NCBI RefSeq assembly: GCF_013761175.1
Contig: NZ_JACDUR010000002.1
Location: 248,001-312,000, forward strand
Length of the DNA stretch: 64,000 nt
Reading direction: 5' to 3'
DNA from: Nonomuraea soli
Lineage (GTDB): Bacteria > Actinomycetota > Actinomycetes > Streptosporangiales > Streptosporangiaceae
Shown here: positions 60,956 through 64,000 of the stretch, one piece after another
How the letters are laid out: each line of letters starts with the position of its first letter
How positions within the stretch are numbered: position 1 is the first letter of the stretch
Program-made: the position numbers and the translations under genes
The notes under the pieces: generated by a model
What the model saw: only the letters and a program-made list of their open reading frames with translations
The model's database searches: none
Told to the model about the DNA's origin: nothing

Positions 60956-61903
60956 TCACGGCTGCGCGGCGGCCGGCGAGCCGTACCTGGCGACCAGTTC
61001 CGACCCCAGGCGGGCCAGTTCGGCCTCGACCTCGGGGGAGTCGACGACCTCCAGGAGTGCGCCCCAGCCCGCCAGGTGCTGGGCGATCATAATGGGCCGC
61101 GGCGCGGTCAGCCGGACGAGGGTGCGGCCGTCGCGCTCCTCCAGGACGTGGCAGTGGCGACCGAACTGGTCGCGCAGGACGCGGACGTGGCGGGGCGAGA
61201 CCAGCACGGTCGCCGAGGTCTCCGTCTGCTTCTGCTCGACCACCTCGACGACCTCCTGCCAGGCGGCGTTGAGGTCGAAGTCCTCGGGCGGCGTGAACGT
61301 CTGCGCGGTGGGCTCGGCCGCGGCGATGCGGTCCACGCGGAAGGTGCGCCGGCCGCGCTCGGTGCCCGCGATGAGGTACCAGAGCTCGCCCTTGCCGACC
61401 AGCCCCCACGGTTCGACCAGGCGCGGGTCCTGGCCGCTCCCGTAGGTCAGGCTCACCCGCGCGCGCCGGACGACCGCCGACTGCAGCAGGTCGACGAGGG
61501 GTGGGCGGGGGCGCTCCGGCTCGCCCCAGCCGGCCGGGTCGACGACGACCGCCGCCGCGGCGGCGCTGGCCTCGGCGCGGAAGGTGGCGGGCAGGGCGCG
61601 CAGCAGCTTGCGCAGCGCCGACCTGACCTCCGGCGTCGCGGCGGCCGGGCCGAGCAGGAGGAAGAGGCTGCGGGCCTCGTCGGCGGTGAGCCCCGACAGG
61701 TCCGTGCGCGCTCCGCCGACCAGCTGCCAGCCCCCGCCGCGCCCCGGTTGCGGGTAGACGGGCACGCCCGCGGCCGACAGGGCCTCCAGGTCGCGGCGGG
61801 CGGTGGCGACGGAGATCTCCAGTTCGTCGGCGAGTTCGGCGGCGGTCACCCGGCCGCGCGTCTGCATCAGCATCAGGGTGGCCACGAGGCGGTCGGCGCG
61901 CAT
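60956..61903 (-). CDS. HTH-WYL transcriptional regulator
   Basis: 315 residues, ATG at 61903 with GGAGAAT. N-terminal DeoR-like helix-turn-helix (VTAAELADELEISVATARRDLEAL), and a WYL domain whose WYL residues are seen in GELWYLIAGTERGRRTFRVDRI (split). WYL domains sense nucleic acid or small ligands. Divergent from the VOC gene, with a perfect palindrome between them, so it probably represses that gene. Confidence 0.94.
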   Translation of the reverse strand: MRADRLVATLMLMQTRGRVTAAELADELEISVATARRDLEALSAAGVPVYPQPGRGGGWQLVGGARTDLSGLTADEARSLFLLLGPAAATPEVRSALRKLLRALPATFRAEASAAAAAVVVDPAGWGEPERPRPPLVDLLQSAVVRRARVSLTYGSGQDPRLVEPWGLVGKGELWYLIAGTERGRRTFRVDRIAAAEPTAQTFTPPEDFDLNAAWQEVVEVVEQKQTETSATVLVSPRHVRVLRDQFGRHCHVLEERDGRTLVRLTAPRPIMIAQHLAGWGALLEVVDSPEVEAELARLGSELVARYGSPAAAQP

Positions 61904-61921
61904 GTCGTCATTCTCCGCATA

Positions 61922-61946
61922 AAAGTGCTCATTTGGTGAGCACTTT
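61922..61946. promoter_or_regulatory. 25-bp palindromic operator of the WYL regulator
   Basis: AAAGTGCTCA (61922-61931), TTTGG, TGAGCACTTT (61937-61946): perfect 10-bp arms between the divergent genes. Confidence 0.85.
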
Positions 61947-61964
61947 AGGAGGGAGGATGGAGAC

Positions 61965-62363
61965 ATGTTCAGAGGAATGACGACCATCACGTACTGGACC
62001 GCCGACCTGAAGGCGGCCATCGACTGGTACACCGAGGTGCTCGGCGTGCCGCCGTACTTCGAGCGCGGCGGCGCCTACGCCGAGTTCAGGATCGGCGACT
62101 ACCAGCACGAGCTCGGCCTGCTCGACAGCCGTTACGCCCCGGCGGGCACGGTCACCGAGCCCGGCGGGCAGATCTGCTACTGGGCGGTCGACGACGTCGA
62201 GGCGGCCTACCAGCGGCTGCTGGACCTGGGCGGCAAGCCGCACGACCCGCCGACGGTGCGCGGCGACGGCTTCGTGACGGCCTCGGTGATCGACCCCTTC
62301 GGCAACATCCTGGGCGTTATGTACAACGTCCATTACCTCGAGGTGCTGGCCACGCGCGGCTAG
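61965..62363 (+). CDS. VOC-family (glyoxalase-like) protein
   Basis: 132 residues, ATG at 61965 after GGAGGGAGG. ITYWTADLKAAIDWYTEVLGVPPYF (split), YAEFRIGDYQHELGLLD, VIDPFGNILGVMYN. Single VOC domain that would dimerise; histidine and glutamate candidates for metal binding are present but unassigned. Such PhnB-like or bleomycin-resistance-like proteins are often under WYL or DeoR-type regulators that sense the toxic compound. Confidence 0.9.
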   Translation: MFRGMTTITYWTADLKAAIDWYTEVLGVPPYFERGGAYAEFRIGDYQHELGLLDSRYAPAGTVTEPGGQICYWAVDDVEAAYQRLLDLGGKPHDPPTVRGDGFVTASVIDPFGNILGVMYNVHYLEVLATRG

Positions 62364-62382
62364 GTCGTTAGGCTGGCGAGCC

Positions 62383-63018
62383 ATGAGCGTGAAAGCCGAG
62401 GACGGCCGGGACCTGACGGCGTCGGCGGGGCGCGGCCCCGCCGACCGGGTCGCGCGGTGGACGACCGAGCTGTTCGCGCCGCAGGTGCTGGTGATCGCGA
62501 TGCCGCCCCTGGTCGGGCTGATCGCCGAGGGCTGGGCGGGCGCCACGTGGGGCCTGCTCGCCTCGGCGTTGTGCGGCGGCATCCCCGCCGCCGTCATCGC
62601 GATAGGCGTACGGCTGGGCAGGCTCGACTCGCGTCACCTCGTCGACCGCACCAAGCGCACCAAGCCGCTGCTGGCGGCGGTCGCGTCGGTGGTGCTCGCG
62701 CTGGTCCTGCTCGTCGTGCTCGGCGCGCCCGACCTGCTGGTCGCCACGGTCACGGGCATGCTGGCCGCCCTCGCGGTGGCGGTGCCGGTCACGATGTGGT
62801 GGAAGATCTCCTTCCACGCGGCCGTCGCGGCGGGCACGGCCGTGGTCTTCGCGCACGTGCTGCCGCCCGCCCCGACGGCGGCGGTGGCCGCGGCGATGCT
62901 GGTCCTGGTCTGCTGGGCGAGGGTACGGCTGACGCACCACACCCCGGCGCAGGTGCTCGCAGGACTGGCGGTGGGAGTGGCGACCACCTGGGGCTCCCTG
63001 GCCGCTTTCGGCATCTGA
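62383..63018 (+). CDS. PAP2-type phosphatase-like membrane protein
   Basis: 211 residues, ATG at 62383; TAGGCT 8 bases before it may give a leaderless transcript. Several helices. It shows the two best-conserved PAP2 stretches in weakened form: KISFHAAVAAG near 141 and VRLTHHTPAQVLAGLAVG near 181. Most PAP2 members have KxxxxxxRP, which is not clear here, so activity is uncertain. Lipid phosphate would be the usual substrate. Confidence 0.75.
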   Translation: MSVKAEDGRDLTASAGRGPADRVARWTTELFAPQVLVIAMPPLVGLIAEGWAGATWGLLASALCGGIPAAVIAIGVRLGRLDSRHLVDRTKRTKPLLAAVASVVLALVLLVVLGAPDLLVATVTGMLAALAVAVPVTMWWKISFHAAVAAGTAVVFAHVLPPAPTAAVAAAMLVLVCWARVRLTHHTPAQVLAGLAVGVATTWGSLAAFGI

Positions 63019-63051
63019 ATCAAGCGTTCGCGCACGCGGCGGGGAATGCGC

Positions 63052-63070
63052 GTGAAACGATTCCTTTCAC
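63052..63070. promoter_or_regulatory. Inverted repeat upstream of EACC1
   Basis: GTGAAA (63052-63057), 7 bases, TTTCAC (63065-63070), in the 82-base gap before the EACC1-caspase operon. Possible operator. Confidence 0.4.
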
Positions 63071-63100
63071 GGGTGGGCCGACCCGAGCGAGGAATTCGAC

Positions 63101-63436
63101 GTGAATATCAGCATCATGCTCAGCGACAGCACGGAATTGGCGACGTTGGCGGCTTGGCTGCGCGACGACGCCGGGGTGCGCTCGCGTGCCCGCGTCCGCC
63201 TGGAGGGCCCGCGGCCCGCGCCCGGCGAGATGGGATCGGGGTTCGAGGCGGTGTCCTTGATCCTCGATCATGGCTTCGACCTGGCCAATCTCGCGCTCGC
63301 ACTGGCCGCGTGGCGGCGGGCGTGCCGGTCGGGTTCCGACGTCACGGTGGAGCGTGACGGCGTCACGATCACGGTCACGAACGTCGAACTCGACGAGGTG
63401 GATCAGATCGTCGCGAAACTCGGAGGCGGCGCGTGA
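63101..63436 (+). CDS. Effector-associated constant component 1 (EACC1)
   Basis: 111 residues, GTG at 63101 with GAGGAA. Pattern typical of EACC1: ISIMLSDSTELATLAAWLRDDAGVR (split), LILDHGFDLANLALALAAWRRA (split), VTVERDGVTITVTN, DEVDQIVAKL. Known: EACC1 is a short constant component coupled to varied effectors such as caspases and nucleases in predicted actinobacterial conflict systems. Coupled to the next gene by a GTGA overlap. Confidence 0.85.
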   Translation: MNISIMLSDSTELATLAAWLRDDAGVRSRARVRLEGPRPAPGEMGSGFEAVSLILDHGFDLANLALALAAWRRACRSGSDVTVERDGVTITVTNVELDEVDQIVAKLGGGA

Positions 63437-64000
63437 CGCGCCTCCCGGACCCGGCGAAATCATATGCGGTTCTCATCGGCGTCGACGCCTATACGAAAAT
63501 GGAACCACTCCCCGCAGTCGCCAGAAATCTGGAAAAGCTCAAAAGTGTCCTGACAAATCGGGATATTCTCGGGATTCCCGAGAAACAATGCCACGTGGTC
63601 GGCAACCCCTCCTCCATGAAGGACCTGCTCGACCCGGTCGTGCGCGCCAGCGAGCTGGCCACCGACACCCTGATCGTCTACTACAGCGGCCACGGCATGC
63701 TCGCCAACACGAGCCTGGCCTTCTGCCTGACGCTGCCCGACTCCGAGACCGGCCGCAAGCACACCGCCGTGCCGTACGACTTCCTGCGCGAGGTCATCGC
63801 CGACAACCAGCGGGCCAGGCGCCGCATCATCGTGCTCGACTGCTGCTACAGCGGCAGGGCCGTGCAGAACATGTGCCCGGGGCCGACCCTGCTCGACCTG
63901 GCCAGCGTCGAAGGCGCCTACGTGATGACGGCCGCGGGCAAGAACGCCGTGGCCATCTCCCCCGAGGGCGAGGAGTGCACGGCCTTCACCGGGGCGCTGG
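63433..64000 (+). CDS. Caspase-family protease, 3' part beyond the window
   Basis: GTG at 63433, 189 residues seen. Peptidase C14 fold: SYAVLIGVDAYTKMEPLP, the catalytic histidine 87 in VYYSGHGML, the catalytic-cysteine site C137-C138 in IVLDCCYSGRA, and SVEGAYVMTAAGKNAVA. With EACC1 directly upstream it forms an effector module for programmed cell death or anti-phage defence. What follows (TIR, WD40, TPR, STAND or other sensor) lies outside. Confidence 0.9.
   Translation, partial: MTRLPDPAKSYAVLIGVDAYTKMEPLPAVARNLEKLKSVLTNRDILGIPEKQCHVVGNPSSMKDLLDPVVRASELATDTLIVYYSGHGMLANTSLAFCLTLPDSETGRKHTAVPYDFLREVIADNQRARRRIIVLDCCYSGRAVQNMCPGPTLLDLASVEGAYVMTAAGKNAVAISPEGEECTAFTGAL

Overview
The window is very GC-rich and densely coded, with strong G/C bias at third codon positions, many GTG starts and many 4-base GTGA/ATGA overlaps between genes. 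At least eleven genes look leaderless: a TANNNT box lies 6 to 8 bases before the start codon. This points to an actinomycete, probably Streptosporangiaceae and Nonomuraea-like. That placement is inferred from style and gene content; there is no rRNA or other marker to confirm it.

Layout. 1-3902: the 5' part of a eukaryote-like multidomain acyl-CoA carboxylase. 4139-17734: a two-gene unit, a giant Tc-toxin A-type protein carrying about 28 hemopexin blades followed 21 bases later by a 699-residue protein with a nucleic-acid-deaminase signature (HAE and CCxxC). No TcB or TcC gene is present. This is the best candidate here for an undescribed system. 17932-18480: a small cupin. 18504-34381: a catabolic island of oxygenases, flavin enzymes, aldehyde dehydrogenases, a nitrilase-type amidohydrolase, a Rieske oxygenase, two proteins that may resemble bilin or red-chlorophyll-catabolite reductases, and an IclR regulator. 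GGAAAC operator-like half-sites recur at its promoters. 34521-42385: membrane protein, solute-binding lipoprotein, TPR protein, acyltransferase, beta-propeller protein and TetR. 42436-43650: acyl-CoA dehydrogenase. 43645-49733: peptide/nickel-type ABC importer with a fused permease-ATPase and a divergent TetR, separated by a perfect 26-bp palindrome. 49920-53272: VOC protein, PadR, NTF2-like, DUF72 and CorA. 53239-56617: TAXI-type TRAP transporter with DUF1850. 56716-58511: an editing-domain-free threonyl-tRNA synthetase paralogue behind a threonine-rich leader peptide and competing hairpins, plus a nucleotidyltransferase. 58626-63018: DUF1206, an RsbW-like kinase, LuxR, a WYL regulator with divergent VOC protein, and PAP2. 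63101-64000: EACC1 plus a caspase-like protease, the start of a conflict or cell-death system that runs off the window.

How the genes work together. The island at 18504-33466 is built from tightly overlapping genes leaving two divergent promoter regions (near 25219-25297 and 33467-33571), consistent with coordinated IclR control. FMNH2 from the reductase-lyase fusion would feed the acyl-CoA-dehydrogenase-like monooxygenase. The substrate is unknown; a cyclic or tetrapyrrole-like compound is one possibility. The two transporters are each one operon. The threonyl-tRNA synthetase appears to be controlled by ribosome-mediated attenuation. No tRNA or rRNA gene, CRISPR array or insertion sequence was seen.
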